Shown here piece by piece: positions 50,472-59,738 of a DNA stretch of 64,000 nt. The DNA lies in the NCBI RefSeq assembly GCF_030161375.1, contig NZ_BSSQ01000009.1, forward strand, positions 1 through 64,000. The letters are read 5' to 3'. This DNA is from Paenibacillus glycanilyticus (GTDB taxonomy: Bacteria > Bacillota > Bacilli > Paenibacillales > Paenibacillaceae). The notes under the pieces were generated by a model that saw only the letters and a program-made list of their open reading frames with translations, was not told where the DNA came from and did no database searches. The translations under genes were made by a program, and so were the position numbers. Position 1 is the stretch's first letter. Every line of letters starts with the position of its first letter.

Positions 50472-52103
50472 ATGAAAAAGAAAACAACGGTACTCGCGTT
50501 ATCCCTGGCCTTATCCTTAACACTCGTTGCAGGCTGCAGCGGCGGCAACAACAATAATCCAGCGTCCAACAACGCTAACGGCAAGACGGAAGCATCCGGC
50601 AATGAGCCGGCAGCTTCGGGCTATAACGGATCCGACAACCTGAAAATTTCGGATAAATCCGCAACGATTACGATGTTCTCCGCTTTTGGCGGCAACGGCG
50701 CTCCAAAAGGCGATATGCCCGCTTGGAAAAAAACCGCCGAGATCACAAACGTCTCCATGGAAAACGTAGCGAATGAATCTATTTCCGATGAGCTTCAATC
50801 TTTTAATACGATGCTTGCTTCCGGTAAATTGCCGGACCTTATCCATGCCCTTCGTTCCAGTATTAATCCCGTAATTACGCAAGGAGCGTTTATCCCGCTT
50901 GACGATTTGATCGAGCAGCATGCTCCTAATATTAAGAAGTTTCTGGAAGATTTCCCTGAAGCCCTCCGCGCAGGCACCGGACCTGACGGCAAGATCTACT
51001 CGATTACAGGCACTTTAGGCGGAGAACCGGGCAAAGCATTGCCTTCCATGGGTTTCTTCGTCCGCCAGGATTGGCTGGACAAACTGAGTCTGCAGGCTCC
51101 AACTACGCTCGAAGATTACAAAAAAGTACTATATGCATTCCGCGATCAGGATCCGAACGGCAATGGCAAGAAGGATGAAATTCCTTTCTTCTATCGTGAC
51201 AAAGGCATTGGAAACCTTCTGCAATTATGGGATGCGCATATAGACTATTACATTGGAGCCGATGATAAAGTCCATTACGGCAGAGCCGAGACCGAATACC
51301 AAGCAGCTATGAAGGAACTGGCGCAATGGTACAAGGACGGCATCATCGATCCGGAAATATTCACCCGCGGCGCACAAGCGCGCCAATTCCTGCTCGGCAA
51401 CAATACCGGCGGGGCAACCATTGACTGGTTCGCTTCGACCGCTGCCGTGAACGATGCCGTGAAAGAGCAAGTGCCGGGCATTAACTTTGCCGCTATCGCG
51501 CCGCCTGCCGACGTGAAAGGCGCCGTGAAGATGGACCAAAGCCGCGAACCGATTCACGCTTATGCTTGGGGCATCTCGAAGGACGCCAAAGATCCCGTTA
51601 CCGTCATCGAGTATATGGACTTCTTCTTCAGCGAAGTGGGCAACCGCCTAATGTCTCTTGGCATCGAAGGGCAGGATTACGACTTGAAGGACGGCCAGCC
51701 GGTGATCCGCGACAGCGCGCTGAAAAATCCGACCGGCTTCCCGAACTATCTGAGATCGATCGGCTCGGGTTATGATATCGGCCGCCGCGGCAGCCTGGTT
51801 GGCGAAATCAATTCCATGAACGCGATTGGCAAAGCCGGCTTTGAATTGTACGAGAAGAGCAATTGGCTGACCAAACCATTCCCTGTTCTGACCTTTACGG
51901 AAGAAGAGAAAAAAGCGATTGACGACGCCACCGTTAATCTGAAACCGTACACCGACGAATATGAACAAAAAGTACTCATGGGCGCGCAAGCCATTGATTC
52001 TTCCTGGGACAGCCACTTGGATGAAATGAACAAAATGGGCTTCCAGCAAGCGCTTGACGCTTACAACTCTGCTTACGAACGCTTCAAATCGGAAGCGCAA
52101 TAA
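50472..52103 (+). CDS. LplA-type binding lipoprotein (uronate locus)
   Basis: 543-aa lipoprotein: signal peptide and lipobox LVAGC (C22), Asn/Ala linker, then a family 1 binding domain of the LplA group (ITMFSAFGGNGAPKGDMPAWK, QDPNGNGKKDEIPFFYR). The ATG at 50472 has GGGAGG 9 nt upstream; the frame to 50343 is an overlap artefact. Third gene of the importer operon. Ligand unknown; context suggests an oligosaccharide with unsaturated uronate at one end. Confidence 0.92.
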   Translation: MKKKTTVLALSLALSLTLVAGCSGGNNNNPASNNANGKTEASGNEPAASGYNGSDNLKISDKSATITMFSAFGGNGAPKGDMPAWKKTAEITNVSMENVANESISDELQSFNTMLASGKLPDLIHALRSSINPVITQGAFIPLDDLIEQHAPNIKKFLEDFPEALRAGTGPDGKIYSITGTLGGEPGKALPSMGFFVRQDWLDKLSLQAPTTLEDYKKVLYAFRDQDPNGNGKKDEIPFFYRDKGIGNLLQLWDAHIDYYIGADDKVHYGRAETEYQAAMKELAQWYKDGIIDPEIFTRGAQARQFLLGNNTGGATIDWFASTAAVNDAVKEQVPGINFAAIAPPADVKGAVKMDQSREPIHAYAWGISKDAKDPVTVIEYMDFFFSEVGNRLMSLGIEGQDYDLKDGQPVIRDSALKNPTGFPNYLRSIGSGYDIGRRGSLVGEINSMNAIGKAGFELYEKSNWLTKPFPVLTFTEEEKKAIDDATVNLKPYTDEYEQKVLMGAQAIDSSWDSHLDEMNKMGFQQALDAYNSAYERFKSEAQ

Positions 52104-52109
52104 ATACAA

Positions 52110-52147
52110 CAAGACGCGCAGAACCCCTAACGGTTCTGCGCGTCTTT
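52110..52147. terminator. bidirectional terminator between importer and VOC gene
   Basis: Perfect 14-bp stem AGACGCGCAGAACC/GGTTCTGCGCGTCT with a six-base loop and short T runs on both sides, between convergent genes. Confidence 0.9.
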
Positions 52148-52160
52148 ATCCTATCTACAG

Positions 52161-52913
52161 CTACTCCACAACCAAAATATCTTCCAGCTTCCCGGCAATC
52201 CGCGACCAGTCCTCATGGCCGCTGCCGTATTGCTCAAGCAGCGCGGCCAACTTGCTGTTCATTGCTTCGTTAACAACCTGCTTCTCCTGCAGTTCCATGT
52301 CTAGCGCTACGAGCAGGATTTTTGCAAGATCCAGATCGCTGACCCGGAGTTCCTCTACGTCCGCCGGGAAAAACTTAGCCCACATCAATGAAGCGGTATG
52401 GCTGTCTTCCTTCGAATACAGGAGATCATATAAGATCTCAAAGTTTGTGGCATGCTCCTCATTCTCTATCGTTCTTAAGAAGATAGGCTGATCTGCCTGC
52501 TTGGAATGAGGCGTACCGATAAACAGCGTATTGCCTCCGACATCTGTCAGAACAAAGCGACGGTCATCGGTCAAATCCTTCAGCTTGGACAAGCGGGGAA
52601 TTCCGCTGCGCGGGATTTTGTTTGTCTTTTCTTTGAGCGCTGTTGTGAAGCTGGCATACAGTTGGTCGACCTGATCCGTCTGTACGTAGCACATATTCGA
52701 ATTCTCGGCAGGCACCGTCTTTTTGCTTCCGTAGAAATGCAGCTCGAGCTCGCCGTATTTCATCACCGCATACGGATTCGGACGGGTATACAATTGCACG
52801 GTTTGAAATCCAAGCATCTCATAAAACGCGACTTGCTCTTTAATGGACGGGCAAGGCAAGATCGGGATAATCCTCTCCAGCTGGTTCAACTCCCCAAGGT
52901 TATTAAATCGCAA
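52161..52913 (-). CDS. VOC-family protein with helical C-terminal extension
   Basis: 250-aa protein. Residues about 12-125 form a vicinal-oxygen-chelate (glyoxalase/bleomycin-resistance) domain: IIPILPCPSIKEQVAFYEMLGFQTV, ELHFYGSK, DDRRFVLTDVGGNTLFIG. Residues about 145-250 are a helical region not typical of the family. The start is TTG at 52913, 11 bp after the beta-helix gene stop, with TAAGGT upstream; it is therefore probably translated from the same message. Function is unknown. Confidence 0.8.
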   Translation of the reverse strand: MRFNNLGELNQLERIIPILPCPSIKEQVAFYEMLGFQTVQLYTRPNPYAVMKYGELELHFYGSKKTVPAENSNMCYVQTDQVDQLYASFTTALKEKTNKIPRSGIPRLSKLKDLTDDRRFVLTDVGGNTLFIGTPHSKQADQPIFLRTIENEEHATNFEILYDLLYSKEDSHTASLMWAKFFPADVEELRVSDLDLAKILLVALDMELQEKQVVNEAMNSKLAALLEQYGSGHEDWSRIAGKLEDILVVE

Positions 52914-52924
52914 GAGGTAATACC

Positions 52925-55015
52925 TTACTCCGCCGCCGAAGGTTTCACTCTGGGACCAAATCGCGTGAAATCAATATCTTGCCAGCCAAGCCGGTAAGCC
53001 GGTGATCCGGGCAGCAGCCGGTAATCACCGGCCTCCTCATCAATAAACTCTGCGGGAGCAAGGATAGTTTCTGCATCATATCTTCCTTCTAGGAAGGTTC
53101 GCCAGGATTCCCAAGCGTGCAGCTTCCCCCACACCTTGCTCACGCCTACTGCGGGGAACGGCAACTTCTCCCCCGTCACAAGCGGAGCTTCGCCGCTGCG
53201 CCAATACAAGTTGCGGTCAGCGTAGGCCAGCCGTTCCTCGCTCCAGTTCACATGGGCATACATATAGCCGGAGTTCGATACGATGTTCGACGATATCGTA
53301 ATAGCCCGATTAACCTCTCCAACCATCTCCTGCGTGCCAAAGGCGCATTCCGATTCATTATTTGTGATTAAGTTGTTGATAATCCGGTTGCCGATCCCTT
53401 TCGAGAAAATCGCCATCCACAACTTGCCTTCCCCCGTCTGGTACAAATGGTCGAGCACATTGCCCGTAACTTCCACATCGTTGGAAGCATCGTCGAGATA
53501 GATGCCAAATCCGAAGGAGAAATGGATCCCGCTATGATGGAGCCGGTTGCCATGAATGGCATTTCCCCTGCCGATTCCCCAAGACTCGATCATTCCGCCG
53601 TCTTGACTGTCAGTCATGACGTTCGAGATATCGTTATGGCCAATGGAATTGTTGCGGGTGAACAGGAACGAAGAATGATTATCCCAAGTTACGGGAATTC
53701 CCCAAAGCTCCTCCGGCATCCGCTGATAACGGAGCCCTTTCATGGAAATCCCGTACCGGGGCATATTCGCGATGCGATTATGGATAATCTCGTTATCCCC
53801 GCTTTGGTACAGGACAATGCCGCTGCCATGTCCGACCAGTTGGCCTCCATCTGTAATTGCGTTATCGGAAATAAGATGTCCTTTGTTCCGGTAAGCGGCG
53901 GTTTGATTGGGGAAATCGCCTTCTCCCGGCGCATAACCGGAGGCGTAGATTCCTGTATGCCCCAATTGCTCGATCCGGTTGCGAAGCAGCCGAACGCCTT
54001 CCGCGCAGCGATCGAGATAGATGCCGCAAGTGCCCGAATTGCGAATAACGCAATCCGAAATCTCAATGCCGCTTACATTCCGCATGTAGATAACGCCGTT
54101 TCGGTTCTCGTCCGGTTCGGCGTTGTCCATGCCGGGCTCCTCCCTCATCATCCGGAAGTCCTCCGCAAAATCCGTGCAGGCGAACGTAATACCGGAGAAG
54201 GTCAAGCCGGATACCGGCCCATCGTCGTTGTCCCCTTGTATATCGATGATCCGGCCAACCCTTGGCGCAATTACCCGCTCCTCAAGCGGTGACCCGCTTT
54301 GAGGACGATAGTACAATACGCCCTCCGCTTCATCCAGATGGAACTGGCCTGGCTCACGCAGGAAGGCTAAAGAGCCTTGCAAATAATAGCGCGAATCTTC
54401 TCCGATCTCCCAGCAGCTAGGACGTTTGAATAGAATCCGGCGTTTATTCCCCTCTATCTCCGCGACCGGTATGGTCTCCGCAAACCAATTCGCTTCGCCG
54501 CCTCCCGGCCATACATAGATTTGCAGACCTGCCGCATCCTCTTGCAAGCCGTCCGGCAACTCTCCTTCTCTGTAGCGGATGCCGGCCCGCCCGTCTTCCT
54601 CCAGCGGCAGCGAGCGGTAATAGCCGGCGGCCGGCATTGCCGCTTTCCGAATTCGCCGTCCATCGGCATATAAGGTCTGGAATCGTACACCTTCCGGCAC
54701 TTCGGCTTTCCATAACCCGTTACCCGTCTCTTCCCATTCCTTCAAGGCGATGCCACCGATCAGCTCCGGCGTTTCTCCTTCTGCATTGCGGTATAGGACC
54801 GGGCATCGCTCCGCATCCGCATCCCCGCGGCCAAAGCGCAAAGGCGCATCAAGCAAATATTCGCCCCCTTCGACTGTAACGGTAATTCCGCCTGTTGCCC
54901 CGTTCCGAAGCATGGAGCGAACCGCCTCTTGCGCTTCCTTTATGCTTCGGAAAGGCTTCTCCTTGCTGCCGTCCCCTAACGCCGGTCCCGTTGTGCTTAC
55001 GTAAATTTCAATCAT
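52925..55015 (-). CDS. right-handed beta-helix protein, probable cytoplasmic glycoside hydrolase
   Basis: 696 aa, no signal peptide. The opening IEIYVSTTGPALGDGSKEKPFRSIKEAQEAVRSML is typical of the GH120/GH141 type of beta-helix enzymes; beta-helix coils follow from about 260 to 620 (GLTFSGITFACTDF, NGVIYMRNVSGIEISDCVIRNSGTCGIYLDRC, GSGIVLYQSGDNEIIHNRI, FGIYLDDASNDVEVTGNVLDHL). The family cannot be fixed by eye, nor can catalytic residues. Being intracellular, it would act on imported oligosaccharides. It is the first gene of a two-gene unit with the VOC protein and is divergent from the membrane AraC regulator at 55224. Confidence 0.8.
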   Translation of the reverse strand: MIEIYVSTTGPALGDGSKEKPFRSIKEAQEAVRSMLRNGATGGITVTVEGGEYLLDAPLRFGRGDADAERCPVLYRNAEGETPELIGGIALKEWEETGNGLWKAEVPEGVRFQTLYADGRRIRKAAMPAAGYYRSLPLEEDGRAGIRYREGELPDGLQEDAAGLQIYVWPGGGEANWFAETIPVAEIEGNKRRILFKRPSCWEIGEDSRYYLQGSLAFLREPGQFHLDEAEGVLYYRPQSGSPLEERVIAPRVGRIIDIQGDNDDGPVSGLTFSGITFACTDFAEDFRMMREEPGMDNAEPDENRNGVIYMRNVSGIEISDCVIRNSGTCGIYLDRCAEGVRLLRNRIEQLGHTGIYASGYAPGEGDFPNQTAAYRNKGHLISDNAITDGGQLVGHGSGIVLYQSGDNEIIHNRIANMPRYGISMKGLRYQRMPEELWGIPVTWDNHSSFLFTRNNSIGHNDISNVMTDSQDGGMIESWGIGRGNAIHGNRLHHSGIHFSFGFGIYLDDASNDVEVTGNVLDHLYQTGEGKLWMAIFSKGIGNRIINNLITNNESECAFGTQEMVGEVNRAITISSNIVSNSGYMYAHVNWSEERLAYADRNLYWRSGEAPLVTGEKLPFPAVGVSKVWGKLHAWESWRTFLEGRYDAETILAPAEFIDEEAGDYRLLPGSPAYRLGWQDIDFTRFGPRVKPSAAE

Positions 55016-55163
55016 CCGTTCACCGCCCCCAACCTATCGTTTAGCTCCACACTGCCACAGCGCCGGCCAACCTGTAAACTGCACAAAATGCTAAAAAGCG
55101 TACGATATGCGCATCTCCGCTTCCTAAGGTGATTACAGCTAAAATAACCCTTGCGCAACTGTT

Positions 55164-55177
55164 TGATAGCGTTTACA
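55164..55177 (+). promoter_or_regulatory. candidate cre site (CcpA)
   Basis: TGATAGCGTTTACA differs at one position from the common cre form TGAAAGCGTTTACA. It lies 47 bp before the ATG of the membrane AraC regulator and between divergent genes, consistent with catabolite repression of this locus. Confidence 0.55.
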
Positions 55178-55223
55178 ACTATACATATAGAGATTACATG
55201 CAGGATAAAGGGGCGGGACACTT

Positions 55224-57542
55224 ATGAAAGCCTATGGCTACTTTACCTCCAAAAAATATTTCAAACGCGTGTTGTTTTCGATCATGCTGACGATGGCGCT
55301 AATCCTCACCGGCCTGTCCGCAACAAATACCTACCTTCTCGAAAGGTCCGTCAAGCATGTCCAGGAAGACGCCAACCTGAAGGTGCTGACCCAGACCCAA
55401 TATAATCTTTCTTATATGAATGAAATCATCGTTCACTTGTCCTCTTTCGCTTATCGGGACAATGCTTTAATCCCGCTTATGTTCAGCAACAATCTGCCGA
55501 AAATGGATTACATCCGCGGCTACCAGCAAATGTACAATATGCTCGAAAGCTCCTCCTTCCTGCATTCCATGGCGGTGTACAACGCCACAACCGGCGAGCT
55601 GTACGGCTCCTCAAGCGATTTCCTCGTCGATGGCGGCACGACAAAAAGCAGCATCCTGGAGTGGCTTTTGCATAGCTCCAGCGGTTCCTTGCCAACCTCG
55701 AGGCTGATCCCGTTCAGCTTGCATAACTCCAGCAATATTGATTCGTTTGCGTTTATCGTGACGGATACGTACAACTCTTTCACCCCCAGCCAATCTGCCG
55801 TTATCTTGTTTATTAAACCCGACTGGGTATTTGAGAGCCTTAACAAGTTGAACGGAGTCAGCAGCGGAAACAGCGGCGAGATCCTCATCCGGACCGCAGA
55901 CGGCCAGCTGTTCAATAACGGACATTCGGAGCAAACCATGCCCCTCGATCAGGAGGCGATCGGCAGGCTGATCCAGGAGCCGGACGGGAAGACCGGAGGA
56001 ACAAACGGTTCCGGATTTGTCATTGGCAATTCAGGCGGGAATAAGGTGATGATTACTTACCTGCACGGCATTGGCGACTGGACCATTCTGTACATGCAGC
56101 CTTACAAGGAGATCATGCAGGCGGTTTCGGATATGCGGACAAGGAATTATGCCTTAACCGGCGCTTTTATCCTTCTGTCCATCGGGATATCCATATGGCT
56201 AAGTTACAAGCTGTATGGCCCAATCGAAGCGATGCTAAAGCGGATTTTGCCGCATATGCGAAACAATGGACCGGACAGTCGTACCCGCAATGAGCTGGAT
56301 GTGATGAGCGATGTATACGAGCAGCTCTCCGGGCAGCTGCAGGAGATTAGTTCAGAGCAAATCGTCCGCAAATATTACGTCCGCAAATTTCTGACCGATA
56401 ACCGGAGCTTATCCGAGCTTGATATGCAGCAGCTGATCGGCAAGCATGAACTGAAGCTCATTCCGACTGGGCCTTTTACCGTCTGCACGCTTCGGATCGA
56501 CCGCTATGACGACTACGACCGCAGAACCTCGCCTGCCATGAAGAAGCTGCATCGGTTCGCGGTTACGAATATCGCAATGGAAGTAATGGCACGGTCATTC
56601 CACTGTGAAATCATCGATATGCAGGAAGACCATTTCACTTTGATTTTATCCGGCTCCATGGAAGCGGATGCGATCAAGCGGGCGATTGCCGATGTCCAGC
56701 AAGTGCTGGAGCGTTACTATGATCTCTCTCTTACTTGCGGAATTGGCGAAGCCGCGCCTCAGCTAAGCCAGCTGTCCGCAAGCTACTACCAATCCTATCA
56801 GCTTAGCCAATACAGCATTCTGATGGGTTACAAAGCGATTATAGAAATGCAGGATATACGTACAAATCTGGAGAACAAACAGAAATCTCTGCCCGATGAC
56901 GTGGAGAAAAAGCTGTCCGAAGCGCTTAAGAAGGGGAAGTTGACCGATTCGGGCAGCGAGCTGGAACGGGCTTTTGATCTGCTGTCCAAGATGCAGCTGG
57001 AGGATATGCAAAGAGCGATCGCAGACATGGCTTGGCTGATTAAGAATGCCGCGGCTGACATTACGAACAACCGCATTACCCATCTATCCGTCGACATCGA
57101 GCGAATCCCTCTCCTTCCGCGGGATTACTATACGCTTGACGAGCTGCATCTCGCTTTCCTGTCTCTCTGCACCGCCATCTGCGAAGAAGCGAAACCTTCC
57201 AGCATGGAACGAAACGAGATGATTATCGAGACGGTCAAGGAATTGATCTGGCAGAAGTACAGCGACTTCAATCTGAGCCAGCAATCCATCGCTTCAACCG
57301 TCAAGTTAAGCTCCGCTTATGTCGGCAAGCTGTTCAAAGACAGCTGCGGGCTCACGATTACGGAGTATTTGAACGATGTCCGTCTGCGCAAGGCGCAGGA
57401 GCTGCTGCTGAAGGAAGACAGCACGATTACGGAAATTATGGAGAAGGTCGGTTACGGCAACCAGAGCTACTTCTTCCGCTTATTCAAAAGCAAGTTCGGC
57501 AGCACGCCGAAGGAATTCCGCATTAAGAAATCGATCTCTTAA
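55224..57542 (+). CDS. membrane-spanning AraC-family regulator
   Basis: 772-aa one-component sensor: transmembrane segment near 16-36, extracellular dCache-like region to about 300, second segment near 308-328 (YALTGAFILLSIGISIWLSYKL), a cytoplasmic linker domain and a C-terminal AraC double helix-turn-helix (NLSQQSIASTVKLSSAYVGKLF, then NQSYFFRLFKSKFGSTPKEFR). No phosphorylation domain. It is followed by a terminator and then an importer operon on the same strand, its probable target. Same architecture as the protein at 46122-48353 but only distantly similar. Confidence 0.9.
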   Translation: MKAYGYFTSKKYFKRVLFSIMLTMALILTGLSATNTYLLERSVKHVQEDANLKVLTQTQYNLSYMNEIIVHLSSFAYRDNALIPLMFSNNLPKMDYIRGYQQMYNMLESSSFLHSMAVYNATTGELYGSSSDFLVDGGTTKSSILEWLLHSSSGSLPTSRLIPFSLHNSSNIDSFAFIVTDTYNSFTPSQSAVILFIKPDWVFESLNKLNGVSSGNSGEILIRTADGQLFNNGHSEQTMPLDQEAIGRLIQEPDGKTGGTNGSGFVIGNSGGNKVMITYLHGIGDWTILYMQPYKEIMQAVSDMRTRNYALTGAFILLSIGISIWLSYKLYGPIEAMLKRILPHMRNNGPDSRTRNELDVMSDVYEQLSGQLQEISSEQIVRKYYVRKFLTDNRSLSELDMQQLIGKHELKLIPTGPFTVCTLRIDRYDDYDRRTSPAMKKLHRFAVTNIAMEVMARSFHCEIIDMQEDHFTLILSGSMEADAIKRAIADVQQVLERYYDLSLTCGIGEAAPQLSQLSASYYQSYQLSQYSILMGYKAIIEMQDIRTNLENKQKSLPDDVEKKLSEALKKGKLTDSGSELERAFDLLSKMQLEDMQRAIADMAWLIKNAAADITNNRITHLSVDIERIPLLPRDYYTLDELHLAFLSLCTAICEEAKPSSMERNEMIIETVKELIWQKYSDFNLSQQSIASTVKLSSAYVGKLFKDSCGLTITEYLNDVRLRKAQELLLKEDSTITEIMEKVGYGNQSYFFRLFKSKFGSTPKEFRIKKSIS

Positions 57543-57549
57543 CCATTAG

Positions 57550-57588
57550 CCGCCTGTTAACCCGCGAGGGAGCAGGCGGTTTTTTTTG
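57550..57588 (+). terminator. terminator after the membrane AraC gene
   Basis: Stem CCGCCTG/CAGGCGG followed by at least eight T residues, 8 bp after the stop. Confidence 0.92.
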
Positions 57589-57721
57589 CGGCAGCAAGCT
57601 GTATAAAACAGTAATTCGCAATAAGTACAGCACGCTTCTACAGTTATTCAAACAATGAACTCTATCCGGAAGAATCGCGGCCGTGGCATGCTGGACTCAT
57701 CAAAGATTGGAGGAGATGCAC

Positions 57722-58714
57722 TTGACGAACATCCCGCCTGCCGGTCTCCCGAGCAACCAGGAACAGCCCGCAGCACCTACATCTAAGAAACGCAAAAGCT
57801 GGCTGGCCAAAGAGCTTTGGCATATCCGGCGAAACCGCGAACTGATCCTGCTTGCCCTCCCCGGCGTCTTATTCAAACTGGTCATTGCCTATTTGCCTAT
57901 GGTCGGGCTGATCCTGGCCTTCAAATATTTTCGGTATGATCAGGGGATATTCGGGAGCAAATGGGTTGGCCTCGACAATTTCGAGTTTCTGTTCAAAGCG
58001 CAAGACGCGTTCCGCATTATCCGCAACACGCTGCTCTACAACATCTCGTATATTCTGCTTACGATGGCCGTGTCGCTTCTGCTAGCGCTGCTACTTAACG
58101 AGCTGACGAGCAAGCTGATCAAGGTATACCAGACAACTTTGTTCCTTCCTTATTTCATATCAATGGTGCTGGTTGGCTACATCGGCAACGCTTTTCTCGA
58201 TTTCCAGAACGGGTACCTGAATACGGTCCTTGAATTTTTCGGCGCCAAAGGCCACAACTGGTACCTCGAGACGACACCTTGGATATTTATTCTCCCGCTT
58301 GTGGCGTTATGGAAAGGCGTTGGATTCTCCACTCTCGTCTATTTCGCCGGTATTACGGGAATCAGTACGGATTATTATGAAGCCGCCCGTTTGGACGGAG
58401 CCTCTCGCGTGCAGATGATGACCCGGATTACGCTGCCGCTCCTGAAGCCGCTTGTCATTATTTTGTTCATCTTGGGTCTCGGCAATATATTCAGAGGGGA
58501 TTTCGGGCTTCATTACTTCGTTCCGAATAACGTGGGACCTAACTTCCCGACAACGGACATTATCGATACCTACGTCTACCGTGCCCTCACGAAGCTTGGA
58601 GATATTAACTCTGCTGCCGCCGTCGGATTCCTGCAATCCGTCGTTGGACTCGTAACCGTCGTCACCGCTAACCTTATTGTCCGCCGAGTGGACAAAGACA
58701 GTGCGCTTTTCTGA
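57722..58714 (+). CDS. LplB-type ABC permease
   Basis: About 330-aa permease: polar N terminus, six hydrophobic segments, FKYFRYDQGIFGSKWVGLDNFEF and the EAA loop EAARLDGASRVQMMTRITLPLL. The TTG at 57722 is taken as start because GGAGG lies 8 nt upstream; ATG 57716 is only 2 nt from that site and GTG 57683 has none. First gene of the importer operon downstream of the membrane AraC regulator. Confidence 0.9.
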   Translation: MTNIPPAGLPSNQEQPAAPTSKKRKSWLAKELWHIRRNRELILLALPGVLFKLVIAYLPMVGLILAFKYFRYDQGIFGSKWVGLDNFEFLFKAQDAFRIIRNTLLYNISYILLTMAVSLLLALLLNELTSKLIKVYQTTLFLPYFISMVLVGYIGNAFLDFQNGYLNTVLEFFGAKGHNWYLETTPWIFILPLVALWKGVGFSTLVYFAGITGISTDYYEAARLDGASRVQMMTRITLPLLKPLVIILFILGLGNIFRGDFGLHYFVPNNVGPNFPTTDIIDTYVYRALTKLGDINSAAAVGFLQSVVGLVTVVTANLIVRRVDKDSALF

Positions 58715-58734
58715 ACGAGGAGGCTTGCCTAATT

Positions 58735-59613
58735 ATGAAAATCAAAGTTGCTGATACCTTTATTAATCTGTATTTCATTATCGTCTGTCTGCTCATTGCG
58801 ATGCCTTTCGTTCTTGTGATCTCGATCTCGCTTAGTTCAGAGAACAGCCTCCATCAATTCGGCTATCAGTTTTTCCCGAAAGAATGGAGCCTGGAAGCCT
58901 ACCGCATCGTGTTCGAGAAGCCGGAGCCGCTAATTAGAGGTTACGGGGTTACAATCGCCATTACCGTCATCGGCACCGTGTTATCGCTGTTTATGACCGC
59001 CCTTATGGCTTACCCGATTTCCCGGAGCGATTTCCGTTACCAACGTCCGCTGACGTTTTACGTATTTTTCACGATGCTGTTTAACGGCGGTCTCATTCCG
59101 TTCTATATTCTGATGACCCAATATCTGCATTTGAAAAACACGCTCGCCGCTCTCATCATTCCGGCCGTCATGAGTCCATTCAACATCATGATCATGAAAG
59201 GCTTTCTCGACAAGATTTCGAGGGAAATCATTGAATCCGCGAAGGTAGACGGAGCGAAGGAATACAGGATCTTCTTCACCATTATATTGCCGCTGTCCAC
59301 GCCTGCCCTTGCAACGCTTGGCTTGTTCATCGCTTTTGGTTACTGGAATGAGTGGTTTAACGCGCTGCTCTTCATCGACAATGACAAATACGTGCCGCTG
59401 CAGCTTCTTCTCGTACGGATTCTATCGCAGGCCGAGTTTCTCGCAAACTCGCCGATGGCGGAAGTGGCGGATAAGCTCAAATTCGCGCAATTCCCAACGC
59501 TTACCGTGCGAATGGCGATGGCGATTGTCGCGAGCGGACCGATGCTGGTCATCTTCCCGTTCTTCCAGAAGTATTTCGTCAAAGGGTTAACGGTTGGTTC
59601 TTTGAAGGGCTGA
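58735..59613 (+). CDS. LplC/YtcP-type ABC permease
   Basis: 292-aa permease, 20 bp after its partner, with GAGGAGG 11 nt before the ATG. Six hydrophobic segments, FTMLFNGGLIPFYILMTQYLHL, EAA loop ESAKVDGAKEYRIFFTIILPLS and the family end KYFVKGLTVGSLKG. Pairs with the preceding permease and the following lipoprotein; no ATPase is encoded. Confidence 0.92.
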   Translation: MKIKVADTFINLYFIIVCLLIAMPFVLVISISLSSENSLHQFGYQFFPKEWSLEAYRIVFEKPEPLIRGYGVTIAITVIGTVLSLFMTALMAYPISRSDFRYQRPLTFYVFFTMLFNGGLIPFYILMTQYLHLKNTLAALIIPAVMSPFNIMIMKGFLDKISREIIESAKVDGAKEYRIFFTIILPLSTPALATLGLFIAFGYWNEWFNALLFIDNDKYVPLQLLLVRILSQAEFLANSPMAEVADKLKFAQFPTLTVRMAMAIVASGPMLVIFPFFQKYFVKGLTVGSLKG

Positions 59614-59738
59614 TCTACCATTTCGAAGCAAAAAGAATTCTTTTTAGGAGGTGATCTGCAGCTATTCTCCGGCTTAGCAGGTCTGCTTCACTGAAATGTA
59701 GTATTACTAAATCAGGAACAATAATAGGAGGGTTCACG

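Noticed and set aside
59614-59738. Leader peptide gene in front of the 59-kb lipoprotein, suggested by an extra AGGAGGTGATC
   Set aside because: No start codon follows at suitable spacing and no frame with a convincing product is present.
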